From NCBI GenBank assembly GCA_946122785.1, contig CAMGYJ010000006.1:310001-374000 (forward strand): a stretch of 64,000 nt of DNA, in the 5' to 3' direction. Made by a program: the position numbers and the translations under genes. The notes beneath the pieces are model-generated. The model was not told the origin of the DNA. It did not search any database and saw only the letters and a program-made list of their open reading frames with translations. Positions within the stretch are counted from its first letter, which is position 1. Each line of letters opens with the position of its first letter. The DNA comes from Linum tenue (Eukaryota; Streptophyta; Magnoliopsida; Malpighiales; Linaceae). Shown here one piece after another: positions 14,001 to 27,230 of this stretch.

Positions 14001-16480
14001 CCGCCCAAATCGGTGCTTAATGGACTTAATCATCGTTGAAGAATAGTCTCATGTCGAATCCATGACATGTAGCCTTCAAAATCCAATGAAAATGGCCTTT
14101 CGACGCCCACAAAATTACGAAAATGCCATCTGATAATAAATTGTCCCAAATCAGTGCTTAATGGACTTATCATCCGTGGAGAATAGGATCAATAGACTTC
14201 ATTATCGGTGGAGCATAGCCTCGGCCTGATTCAATGATTTGTAGCCTCCAGAATCGAAAGAAAATGGCATTTCGGGAAAATCGCCCAAAATCTGTGATGG
14301 TACCCCTTTGCAATCTACCAAAAATTGAGCCAGAATAAATCCGCCCAAATCGGTGCTTAATGGACTTAATCATCATTGAAGAATAGTCTCAGGCCGAATC
14401 CATGACCTGTAGCCTTCAAAATTCAATGAAAATGGCGTTTCGACGCCCACAAAATTACGAAAATGCCATCCGATATTAAATTGGCCCAAATCGGTGCTTA
14501 ATGGTCTTATCATCCGTGGAGAATAGGATCAATAGACTTCATTATCGGTGGAGAATAGCCTCGGCCTGATTTTGTGATCTGTAACCTCCAGAATCGAAAG
14601 AAAATGGCATTTCGGGAAAATCGCCCAAAATCTGTGATGGTACCCCTTTGCAATATGCCAAAAAATGACCCGGAATAAATCCCCCCAAATGAAAGCTTAA
14701 TTGAATTAATCATCGTTGAAGAATAGTCTCAGGCCGAATCCATGACTTGAAGCCTGCAAAATCCAAAGAAAATGGCATTTCGACGCCCACAAAATTACGA
14801 AAATGCTTTCCGATAATAAATTGGCCCAAATCGGTGTTTAATGGACTTATCATCCGTGGAGAATAGGATCAATAGACATCATTATCGGTGGAGAATAGCC
14901 TCGGCCTGATTCCGTGATCTATAGCCTCCAGAATCGAAAGAAAATGACATTTCGGGAAAATCACCCAAAATCTGTGATGGTACCCCTTTGCAATCTGCCA
15001 AAAATTGACCCGGAATAAGTCCGCCCAAATCGATGCCTAATGGACTTAATCATCATTGAAGAATAGTCTCAGGGCGAATCCGTGACTTGTAGCCTTCAAA
15101 ATCCAAAGAAAATGGCCTTTCGACGCCCAAAAAATTACGAAAATGCCATCCGATAATAAATTGGCCAAAATTGGTGCTTAATGGACTTATCATCCATTGA
15201 GAATAGGATCAATAGACTTCATTATCTGTGGAGAATAGCCTCGGCATGATTCCGTGATCTGTAGCCTCCAGAATCGAAAGAAAATGGCATTTCGGGAAAA
15301 TCGCCTAAAATCTGTGATGACCCCTTTGCAATCTGCCAAAAATTGACACGGAATAAATCCACCTAAATTGGTGCTTAATGGACTTAATCATCATTGAAAA
15401 ATAGTCTCAGACCGAATCCGTGACCTATAGCCTTCAAAATCCATAGAAAATCGGCTTTCGACGCCCATAAAATTACGAAAATGCCATCCGAAAATAAATG
15501 GGACCAAATCGGTGCTTAATGGACTTATCTTCCGTGGAGAATAGGATCAATAGACTTCATTATCGGTGGAGAATAGCCTATGCCTGCTTCCGTGATCTTA
15601 AGCCTCCAGAATCGAAAGAAAATGGTATTTCATGAAAATCGCCCAAAATCTGTGATGGTACCCCTTTGCAATCTGCCAAAAATTGACACGAAATAAATCC
15701 GCCCAAATCGATGCCTAATGGACTTAATCATCATTGAAGAATAGTCTCAGGGCGAATCCGTGACTTGTAGCCTTCAAAATCCAAAGAAAATGGCCTTTCG
15801 ACGCCCAAAAAATTACAAAAATGCCATCCGATAATAAATTGGCCAAAATTGGTGCTTAATGGACTTATCATCCGTTGAGAATAGGATCAATAGACTTCAT
15901 TATCTGTGGAGAATAGCCTCGGCATGATTCCGTGATCTGTAGCCTCCAGAATCGAAAGAAAATGGCATTTCGGGAAAATCGCCTAAAATCTGTGATGGTA
16001 CCCCTTTGCAATCTGCCAAAAATTGACACGGAATAAATCCACCTAAATCGGTGCTTAATGGACTTAATCATCATTGAATAATAGTCTCAGATCGAATCCG
16101 TGACCTATAGCCTTCAAAATCCATAGAAAATCGGATTTCGACGCCCATAAAATTACGAAAATGCCATCCGAAAATAAATGGGACCAAATCGGTGCTTAAT
16201 GGACTTATCCTCCGTGGAGAATAGGATCAATAGACTTCATTATCGGTGGAGAATAGCCTATGCCTGCTTCCTTGATCTTAAGCCTCCAGAATCGAAAGAA
16301 AATGGTATTTCATGAAAATCGCCCAAAATCTGTGATGGTACCCCTTTGCAATCTGCCAAAAATTGACACGGAATAAATCCGCCAAAATCGGTGCATAATC
16401 GACTTAATCATCGTTGAAGAGTAGTCTCAGGCCGAATCCGTGACATGTAGCCTTCAAAATCCAAAGAAAATGACCTTTCG
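11041..16480. repeat. Two tandem copies of a 2,720-bp (8-monomer) higher-order block
   Basis: Text from 11,041 re-appears at 13,761 and the pattern closes again at 16,480, an offset of 2,720 bp or eight 340-bp monomers. Variant monomers keep the same order in both blocks. Examples are monomers with GGTGGAGCATAGCC near 11,490 and 14,210, and those with GAAAGCTTAATTGAATTAATC near 11,970 and 14,690. Each block itself contains a nested 680-bp duplication (about 12,350/13,030 and 15,070/15,750). After 16,480 the match stops, so only two copies are present in register. Confidence 0.85.
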
Positions 16481-19400
16481 ACGCACATAAAATTACGAAA
16501 ATACCATCTGATAATAAATTGGCCCAAATCGGTGCTTAATGGACTTATCATCCGTGGAGAATAGGTTCAATAGACTTCATTATCGGTGGAGAATAGCCTC
16601 GGCCTGATTTCGTGATCTGTAACCTCCAGAATCGAAAGAAAATGGCATTTCGGGAAAATCGCCCAAAATCTGTGATGGTACCGATTTGCAATCTGCTAAA
16701 AATTGACCCTGAATAAATCCCCCCAAATCAAAGTTTAATTGACTTAATCATCGTTGAAGAATAGTCTCAGGCCGAATCCGTGACCTGTAGCCTTCAAAAT
16801 CCAAAGAAAATGGCCTTTCGACGCCCACAAAATTACGAAAATGCTATCCGATAATAAATTGGCCCAAATCGGTGCTTAATGGACTTATCATCCGTGTAGA
16901 ATAAGATCAATAGACTTCATTATCGGTGGAGAATAGCCTCGGCCTGATTCCGTGATCTATAGCCTCCAGAACCGAAAGAAAATGACATTTCGGGAAAATC
17001 ACCCAAAATCTGTGATGGTACCCCTTTGCAATCTGCCAAAAATTGACCCGGAATAAGTCCGCCCAAATCGATGCCTAATGGACTTAATCATCATTGAAGA
17101 ATAGTCTCAGGGCGAATCCGTGACTTGTAGCCTACAAAATCCAAAGAAAATGACCTTTCGACGTCCAAAAAATTACGAAAATGCCATCCGATAATAAATT
17201 GGGCAAAATTGGTGCTGAATGGACTTATCATCCGTTGAGAATAGGATCAATAGACTTCATTATCGGTGGAGAATAGCCTCGGCCTGATTCCGTGATCTGT
17301 AGCCTCCAGAATCGAAAGAAAATGGCATTTCGGGAAAATCGCCTAAAATATGTGATGGTACCCCTTTGCAATCTGCCAAAAATTGACCCGGAATAAATCC
17401 GCCTAAATCGGTGCTTGATGGACTTAATCCTCGTTGAAGAATAGTCTCAGACCGAATCCGTGACCTGTAGCCTTCAAAATCCATAGAAAATGGGCTTTCG
17501 ACGCCCATAAAATTACGAAAATGCCATCCGAAAATAAATGGGCCCAAATCGGTGCTTAATGGACTTATCATCCGTGGAGAATAGGATCAATAGACTTCTT
17601 TATCGGTGGAGAATAGTCTATGCCTGATTCCGTGATCTTAAGCCTCCAGAATCGAAAGAAAATGGTATTTCTTGAAAATCGCCCAAAATCTGTGATGGTA
17701 CCCCTTTGCAATCTGCCAAAAATTGACACGGAATAAATCCGCCAAAATCGGTGCATAATGGACTTAATCATCAATGAAGAGTAGTCTCAGGCCGAATCCG
17801 TGACCTGTAGCCTTCAAAATCCAAAGAAAATGACCTTTCGACGCACATAAAATTACAAAAATGCCATCCGATAATAAATTGGCCCAAATCAGTGCTTAAT
17901 GGACTTATCATCCTTGGAGAATAGGATTAATAGACTTCATTATCGGTGGAGAATAGCCTCGGCCTGATTCCGTGATCTGTAGCCTCCAGAATCGATAGAA
18001 AAAGGCTTTTCGGGAAAATCGCCAAAATCTGTGATGGTACCCCTTTGCAATCTGTCAAAAATTAACCAGGACTAAATCCGCCCAAATCGGTGTTTAATTG
18101 ACTTAATCATCGTTGAAGAATAGTCTCATGTCGAATCCATGACATGTAGCCTTCAAAATCCAAAGAAAATGGCCTTTCGACGCCCACAAAATTACGAAAA
18201 TGCCATCTGATAATAAATTGGCCCAAATCGGTGCGTAATGGACTTATCATCCGTGGTGAATAGGATCAATAGATTTCATTATCGGTGGAGAATAGCCTCG
18301 GCCTGATTCCGTGATATGTAGCCTCCAGGATCGAAAGAAAATGTCATTTCGGGAAAATCACCTAAAATCTGTGATGGTACCCCTTTGCAATCTGCCAAAT
18401 ATTGACCCGGAATAAATCCACCAAAATCGGTGCATAATGGACTTAATCATCGTTGAAGAGTAGTCTCAGGCCGAATCCGTGACCTGTAGCCTTCAAAATC
18501 CAAAGAAAATGACCTTTCGACGCACATAAAATTACGAAAAGGCCATCCGATAATAAATTGGCCCAAATCAGTGCATAATGGACTTATCATCCTTGGAGAA
18601 TAGGATCAATAGACTTCATTATCGGTGGAGAATAGCCTCGGCCTGATTCCGTGATCTGTAGCCTCCAGAATCGAAAGAAAAAGGCTTTTCGGGAAAATCG
18701 CCCAAAATCTGTGACGGTACCCCTTTGTAATCTGCCAAAAATTAACCTGGACTAAATCCGCCCAAATCGGTGCTTAATGGACTTAATCATCGTTGAAGAA
18801 TAGTCTCATGTCGAATCCATGACATGTAGCCTTCAAAATCCAAAGAAAATGGCCTTTCGACGCCCACAAAATTACGAAAATGCCATCTGATAATAAATTG
18901 GCCCAAATCGGTGCTTAATGGACTTATCATCCGTGGAGAATAGGATCAATAGACTTCATTATCGGTGGAGCATAGCCTCGGCCTGATTCAATGATCTGTA
19001 GCCTCCAGAATCGAAAGAAAATGGCATTTCGGGAAAATCGCCCAAAATCTGTGATGGTACCCCTTTGCAATCTACCAAAAATTGAGCCGGAATAAATCCA
19101 CCCAAATCGGTGCTTAATGGACTTAATCATCATTGAAGAATAGTCTCAGGCCGAATCCATGACCTGTAGCCTTCAAAATCCAATGAAAATGGCCTTTCGA
19201 CGCCCACAAAATTACGAAAATGCCATCCGATATTAAATTGGCCCAAATCGGTGCTTAATGGTCTTATCATCCGTGCAGAATAGGATCAATAGACTTCATT
19301 ATGGGTGGAGAATAGCCTCGGCTCGATTTTGTGATCTGTAACCTCCAGAATCGAAAGAAAATGGCATTTCGGGAAAATCGCCCAAAATCTGTGATGGTAC

Positions 19401-21756
19401 CCCTTTGCAATCTGCCAAAAAATGACCCGGAATAAATCCCCCCAAATCAAAGCTTAATTGACTTAATCATCGTTGAAGAATAGTCTCAGGCCGAATCCAT
19501 GACTTGTAGCCTGCAAAATCCAAAGAAAATGGCATTTCGACGCCAACAAAATTACGAAAATGCTATCCGATAATAAATTGGCCCAAATCGGTGCTTAATG
19601 GACTTATCATCCGTGGAGAATAGGATCAATAGACTTCATTATCGGTGGAGAATAGCCTCGGCCTGATTCCGTGATCTATAGCCTCCAGAATCGAAAGAAA
19701 ATGACATTTCGGGAAAATCACCCAAAATCTGTGATGGTACCCCTTTGCAATCTGCCGAAAATGCCATCCGAAAATAAATGGGACCAAATCGGTGCTTAAT
19801 GGACTTATCATCCGTGGAGAATAGGATCAATAGACTTCATTATCGGTGGAGAATAGCCTATGCCTGATTCCGTGATCTTAAGCCTCCAGAATCGAAAGAA
19901 AATGGTATTTCATGAAAATCGCCCAAAATCTGTGATGGTACCTCTTTGCAATCTGCCAAAAATTGACACGGAATAAATCCGCCCAAATCGATGCCTAATG
20001 GACTTAATCATCATTGAAGAATAGTCTCAGGCGGAATCCATGACCTGTAGCCTTCAAAATCCAAAGAAAATGACCTTTCGACGCCCTTAAAATTACGAAA
20101 ATGCCATCCGATAATAAATTGGCCCAAATCGGTGCTTAATGGACTTATCATCCGTGGTGAATAGGATCAATAGACTTCATTATCGGTGGAGAATAGCCTC
20201 GGCCTGATTCCGTGATATGTAGCCTCCAGAATCGAAAGAAAATGTCATTTCAGGAAAATCACCCAAAATCTGTGATGGTACCCCTTCGCAATCTGCCAAA
20301 TATTGACCCGAAATAAATCCTCCAAAATCGGTGCATAATGGACTTAATCATCGTTGAAGAGTAGTCTCAGGCCGAATTCGTGACCTGTAGCCTTCAAAAT
20401 CCAAAGAAAATGACCTTTCGACGCACATAAAATTACGAAAATGCCATCTGATAATAAATTGGCCCAAATCAGTGCTTAATGGACTTATCATCCTTGGAGA
20501 ATAGGATTAATAGACTTCATTATCGGCGGAGAATAGCCTCGGCCTGATTCCGTGATCTGTAGCCTCCAGAATCGAAAGAAAAAGGCTTTTCGGGAAAATC
20601 GCCCAAAATCTGTGATGGTACCCCTTTGCAATCTGCCAAAAATTAACAAGGACTAAATCCGCCCAAATCGGTGCTTAATGGACTTAATCATCGTTGAAGA
20701 ATAGTCTCATGTCGAATCCATGACATGTAGCCTTCAAAATCCAAAGAAAATGGCCTTTCAACGCCCACAAAATTACGAAAATGCCATCTGATAATAAATT
20801 GGCCCAAATCGGTGCTTAATGGACTTATCATCCATGGAGAATAGGATCAATAGACTTCATTATCGGTGGAGAATAGCCTCGGCCTGATTCAATGATCTGT
20901 AGCCTCCAGAATCGAAAGAAAATGGCATTTCGGGAAAATCGCCCAAAATCTGTGACGGTACCCCTTTGCAATCAACCAAAAATTGACCCGGAATAAATCC
21001 TCCCAAATCGGTGCTTAATGGACTTAATCATCATTGAAGAATAGTTTCAGGCCGAATCCATGACCTGTAGCCATCAAAATCCAATGAAAATGGCCTTTGA
21101 CGCCCAGAAAATTACGAAAATGCAATCCGATAATAAATTGGCCCAAATCGGTGCTTAATGGACTTATCATCCGTGGAGAATAGGATCAATAGACTTTATT
21201 ATCGGTGGAGAATAGCCTCGTCCTGATTTCGTGATCTGTAACCTCCAGAATCGAAAGAAAATGGCATTTCGGGAAAATCGCCCAAAATCTGTGATGGTAC
21301 CCCTTTGCAATCTGCCAAAAATTGACCCGGAATAAGTCCGCCCAAATCGATGCCTAATAGACTTAATCATCATTGAAGAATAGTCTCAGGGCGAATCCGT
21401 GACTTGTAGCCTTCAAAATCCTAAAAAAATGGCATTTCGACGCCCAAAAAATAAGAAAATGCCATCCGATAATAAATTGGCCAAAATTGGTGCTTAATGG
21501 ACTTATCATCCGTTGAGAATAAGATCAATATTCATTATCGGTGGAGAATAGCCTCGGCCTGATTCTGTGATCTGTAGCCTCCAGAATCGAAAGAAAATGG
21601 CATTTCGAGAAAATCGCCATAAATCTGTGATGGACCCCTTTGCAATCTGCCAAAAATTAACCCGGAATAAATCCGCCTAAATCGGTGCTTAATGGACTTA
21701 ATCATCGTTGAAGAATAGTCTCAGGCCGAATCCGTGACCTGTAGCCTTCAAAATCC

Positions 21757-24700
21757 ATAGAAAATGGCCTTTCGACGCCCATAAAATTACGAAAATGCCA
21801 TCCGAAAATAAATGGGCCCAAATCGGTGCTTAAATGGACTTATCATCCGTGGAGAAATAGGATCAATAGACTTCATTATCGGTGGAGAATAGCCTATGCC
21901 TGATTCCGTGATCTGTAGCCTCCAGAATCGAAAGAAAATGGTATTTCATGAAAATCGCCCAAAATCTGTGATGGTACCCCTTTGCAATCTGCCAAAAATT
22001 GACACGGAATAAATCCGCCCAAATCGATGCCTAATGGACTTAATCATCATTGAAGAATAGTCTCAGGGCAAATCCGTGACTTGTAGCCTTCAAAATCCAA
22101 AGAAAATGGCCTTGCGACGCTCAAAAAATTACGAAAATGCCATCCGAAAATAAATGGGCCCAAATCGGTGCTTAATGGACTTATCATCCGTGGAGAATAG
22201 GATCAATAGACTTCATTATCGGTGGAGAATAGCCTATGCCTGATTCCGTGATCTGTAGCCTCCAGAATCGAAAGAAAATGGTATTTCATGAAAATCGCCC
22301 AAAATCTGTGATGGTACCCCTTTGCAATCTGCCAAAAATTGACACGGAATAAATCCGCCCAAATCGATGCCTAATGGACTTAATCATCCTTGAAGAATAG
22401 TCTCAGGGCGAATCCGTGACTTGTAGCCTTCAAAATCCAAAAAAAATGGCCTTTCGACGCCTAAAAAATTTTGAAAATGCCATCCGATAATAAATGGGCC
22501 AAAATTGGTGCTTAATGGACTTATCATCCGTTGAGAATAAGATCAATAGACTTCATTATCGGTGGAGAATAACCTCGGCCTGATTCCGTGATCTGTAGCC
22601 TCCAGAATCGAAAGAAAATGGCATTTCGGGAAAATCGCCATAAATCTGTGATGGTACCCTTTTGCAATCTGCCAAAAATTGACCCGGAATAAATCCGCCT
22701 AAATCCGTGCTTAATGGACTTAATCATCATTGAAGAATAGTCTCAGGGCGAATCCGTGACTTGTAGCCTTCAAAATCCAAAGAAAATGGCCTTGCGACGC
22801 TCAAAAAATTACGAAAATGCCATCCGAAAATAAATGGGCCCAAATCGGTGCTTAATGGACTTATCATCCGTGGAGAATAGGATCTATAGACTTCATTATC
22901 GGTGGAGAATAGCCTATGACTGATTCCGTGATCTGTAGCCTCCAGAATCGAAAGAAAATGGTATTTCATGAAAATCGCCCAAAATCTGTGATGGTACCCC
23001 TTTGCAATCTGCCAAAAATTGACACGGAATAAATCCGCCCAAATCGATGCCTAATGGACTTAATCATCATTGAAGAATAGTCTCAGGGCGAATCCGTGAC
23101 CTGTAGCCTTCAAAATCCAAAAAAAATGGGCTTTCGACGCCCATAAAATTACGAAAATGTCATCCGAAAATAAATGGGCCCAAATCGGTGCTTAAATGGA
23201 CTTATCATCCGTGGAGAATAGGATCAATAGACTTCATTATCGGTGGAGAATAGCCTATGCCTGATTCCGTGATCTGTAGCCTCCAGAATCGAAAGAAAAT
23301 GGTATTTCATGAAAATCGCCCAAAATCTGTGATGGTACCACTTTGCAATCTGCCAAAAATTGACACGGAATAAATCCGCCCAAATCGATCCCTAATGGAC
23401 TTAATCATCATTGAAGAATAGTATCAGGGCGAATCCGTGACTTGTAGCCTTCAAAATTCAAAGAAAATGGCCTTGCGACGCTAAAAAAATTACGAAAATG
23501 CCATCCGAAAATAAATGGGCCCAAATCGGTGCTTAATGGACTTATCATCCGTGGAGAATACGATCAATAGACTTCATTATCGGTGGAGAATAGCCTATGC
23601 CTGATTCCGTGATCTGTAGCCTCCAGAATCGAAAGAAAATGGTATTTCATGAAAATCGCCTAAAATCTGTGATGGTACCCCTTTGCAATCTGCCAAAAAT
23701 TAACCCGGAATAAATCCGCCTAAATCGGTGCTTAATGGACTTAATCATCGTTGAAGAATAGTCTCAGGCCGAATCCGTGACCTGTAGCCTTCAAAATCCA
23801 TAGAAAATGGCCTTTCGACGCCCATAAAATTACGAAAATGCCATCCGAAAATAAATGGGCCCAAATCGGTGCTTAAATGGACTTATCATCCGTGGAGAAA
23901 TAGGATCAATAGACTTCATTATCGGTGGAGAATAGCCTATGCCTGATTCCGTGATCTGTAGCCTCCAGAATCGAAAGAAAATGGTATTTCATGAAAATCG
24001 CCCAAAATCTGTGATGGTACCCCTTTGCAATCTGCCAAAAATTGACACGGAATAAATCCGCCCAAATCGATGCCTAATGGACTTAATCATCATTGAAGAA
24101 TAGTCTCAGGGCAAATCCGTGACTTGTAGCCTTCAAAAAAAAAAATGGCCTTTCGACGCCCAAAAAATTATGAAAATGCCATCCGATAATAAATGGGCCA
24201 AAATTGGTGCTTAATGGACTTATCATCCGTTGAGAATAAGATCAATAGACTTCATTATCGGTGGAGAATAGCCTATGCCTGATTGCGTGATCTGTAGCCT
24301 CCAGAATCGAAAGAAAATGGTATTTCATGAAAATCGCCCAAAATCTGTGATGGTACCCCTTTGCAATCTGCCAAAAATTGACACGGAATAAATCCGCCCA
24401 AATCGATGCCTAATGGACTTAATCATCATTGAAGAATAGTCTCAGGGCGAATCCGTGACCTGTAGCCTTCAAAATCCAAAAAAAATGGGCTTTCGACGCC
24501 CATAAAATTACGAAAATGTCATCCGAAAATAAATGGGCCCAAATCGGTGCTTAAATGGACTTATCATCCGTGGAGAATAGGATCAATAGACTTCATTATC
24601 GGTGGAGAATAGCCTATGCCTGATTCCGTGATCTGTAGCCTCCAGAATCGAAAGAAAATGGTATTTCATGAAAATCGCCCAAAATCTGTGATGGTACCCC

Positions 24701-27230
24701 TTTGCAATCTGCCAAAAATTGACACGGAATAAATCCGCCCAAATCGATGCCTAATGGACTTAATCATCATTGAAGAATAGTCTCAGGGCGAATCCGTGAC
24801 CTGTAGCCTTCAAAATCCAAAAAAAATGGGCTTTCGACGCCCATAAAATTACGAAAATGTCATCCGAAAATAAATGGGCCCAAATCGGTGCTTAAATGGA
24901 CTTATCATCCGTGGAGAATAGGATCAATAGACTTCATTATCGGTGGAGAATAGCCTATGCCTGATTCCGTGATCTGTAGCCTCCAGAATCGAAAGAAAAT
25001 GGTATTTCATGAAAATCGCCCAAAATCTGTGATGGTACCACTTTGCAATCTGCCAAAAATTGACACGGAATAAATCCGCCCAAATCGATGCCTAATGGAC
25101 TTAATCATCATTGAAGAATAGTCTCAGGGCGAATCCGTGACTTGTAGCCTTCAAAATTCAAAGAAAATGGCCTTGCGACGCTAAAAAAATTACGAAAATG
25201 CCATCCGAAAATAAATGGGCCCAAATCGGTGCTTAATGGACTTATCATCCGTGGAGAATAGGATCAATAGACTTCATTATCGGTGGAGAATAGCCTATGC
25301 CTGATTCCGTGATCTGTAGCCTCCAGAATCGAAAGAAAATGGTATTTCATGAAAATCGCCTAAAATCTGTGATGGTACCCCTTTGCAATCTGCCAAAAAT
25401 TAACCCGGAATAAATCCGCCTAAATCGGTGCTTAATGGACTTAATCATCGTTGAAGAATAGTCTCAGGCCGAATCCGTGACCTGTAGCCTTCAAAATCCA
25501 TAGAAAATGGCCTTTCGACGCCCATAAAATTACGAAAATGCCATCCGAAAATAAATGGGCCCAAATCGGTGCTTAAATGGACTTATCATCCGTGGAGAAA
25601 TAGGATCAATAGACTTCATTATCGGTGGAGAATAGCCTATGCCTGATTCCGTGATCTGTAGCCTCCAGAATCGAAAGAAAATGGTATTTCATGAAAATCG
25701 CCCAAAATCTGTGATGGTACCCCTTTGCAATCTGCCAAAAATTGACACGGAATAAATCCGCCCAAATCGATGCCTAATGGACTTAATCATCATTGAAGAA
25801 TAGTCTCAGGGCGAATCCGTGACTTGTAGCCTTCAAAATCCAAAGAAAATGGCCTTGCGACGCTCAAAAAATTACGAAAATGCCATCCGAAAATAAATGG
25901 GCCCAAATCGGTGCTTAATGGACTTATCATCCGTGGAGAATAGGATCAATAGACTTCATTATCGGTGGAGAATAGCCTATGCCTGATTCCGTGATCTGTA
26001 GCCTCCAGAATCGAAAGAAAATGGTATTTCATGAAAATCGCCCAAAATCTGTGATGGTACCCCTTTGCAATCTGCCAAAAATTGAAACGGAATAAATCCG
26101 CCCAAATCGATGCCTAATGGACTTAATCATCATTGAAGAATAGTCTCAGGGCGAATCCGTGACCTGTAGCCTTCAAAATCCAAAAAAAATGGGCTTTCGA
26201 CGCCCATAAAATTACGAAAATGTCATCCGAAAATAAATGGGCCCAAATCGGTGCTTAAATGGACTTATCATCCGTGGAGAATAGGATCAATAGACTTCAT
26301 TATCGGTGGAGAATAGCCTATGCCTGATTCCGTGATCTGTAGCCTCCAGAATCGAAAGAAAATGGTATTTCATGAAAATCGCCCAAAATCTGTGATGGTA
26401 CCACTTTGCAATCTGCCAAAAATTGACACGGAATAAATCCGCCCAAATCGATGCCTAATGGACTTAATCATCATTGAAGAATAGTCTCAGGGCGAATCCG
26501 TGACTTGTAGCCTTCAAAATTCAAAGAAAATGGCCTTGCGACGCTAAAAAAATTACGAAAATGCCATCCGAAAATAAATGGGCCCAAATCGGTGCTTAAT
26601 GGACTTATCATCCGTGGAGAATAGGATCAATAGACTTCATTATCGGTGGAGAATAGCCTATGCCTGATTCCGTGATCTGTAGCCTCCAGAATCGAAAGAA
26701 AATGGTATTTCATGAAAATCGCCTAAAATCTGTGATGGTACCCCTTTGCAATCTGCCAAAAATTGACACGGAATAAATCCGCCCAAATCGATGCCTAATG
26801 GACTTAATCATCATTGAAGAATAGTCTCAGGGCGAATCCGTGACTTGTAGCCTTCAAAATCCGAAGAAAATGGCCTTGCGACGCTAAAAAAATTACGAAA
26901 ATGCCATCCGAAAATAAATGGGCCCAAATTGGTGCTTAATGGACTTATCATCCGTGGAGAATAGGATCAATAGACTTCATTATCGGTGGAGAATAGCCTA
27001 TGCCTGATTCCGTGATCTGTAGCCTCCAGAATCGAAAGAAAATGGTATTTCATGAAAATCGCCCAAAATCTGTGATGGTACCCCTTTGCAATCTGCCAAA
27101 AATTGACACGGAATAAATCCGCCCAAATCGATGCCTAATGGACTTAATCATCATTGAAGAATAGTCTCAGGGCGAATCCCTGACTTGTAGCCTTCAAAAT
27201 CCAAAAAAATAGCCTTTCGACGCCCAAAAA
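21757..27230. repeat. Recently homogenised satellite zone
   Basis: Monomers here are almost identical over several kilobases. A rare double insertion (TTAAATGGACTT followed by GAGAAATAGG) recurs near 21,831, 23,874 and 25,573. The last two are 1,699 bp apart, that is five monomers minus one base, and the sequence between the copies matches nearly base for base. Compared with the flanks, private substitutions are scarce. This is what recent unequal exchange or replication-based amplification leaves. Confidence 0.8.
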
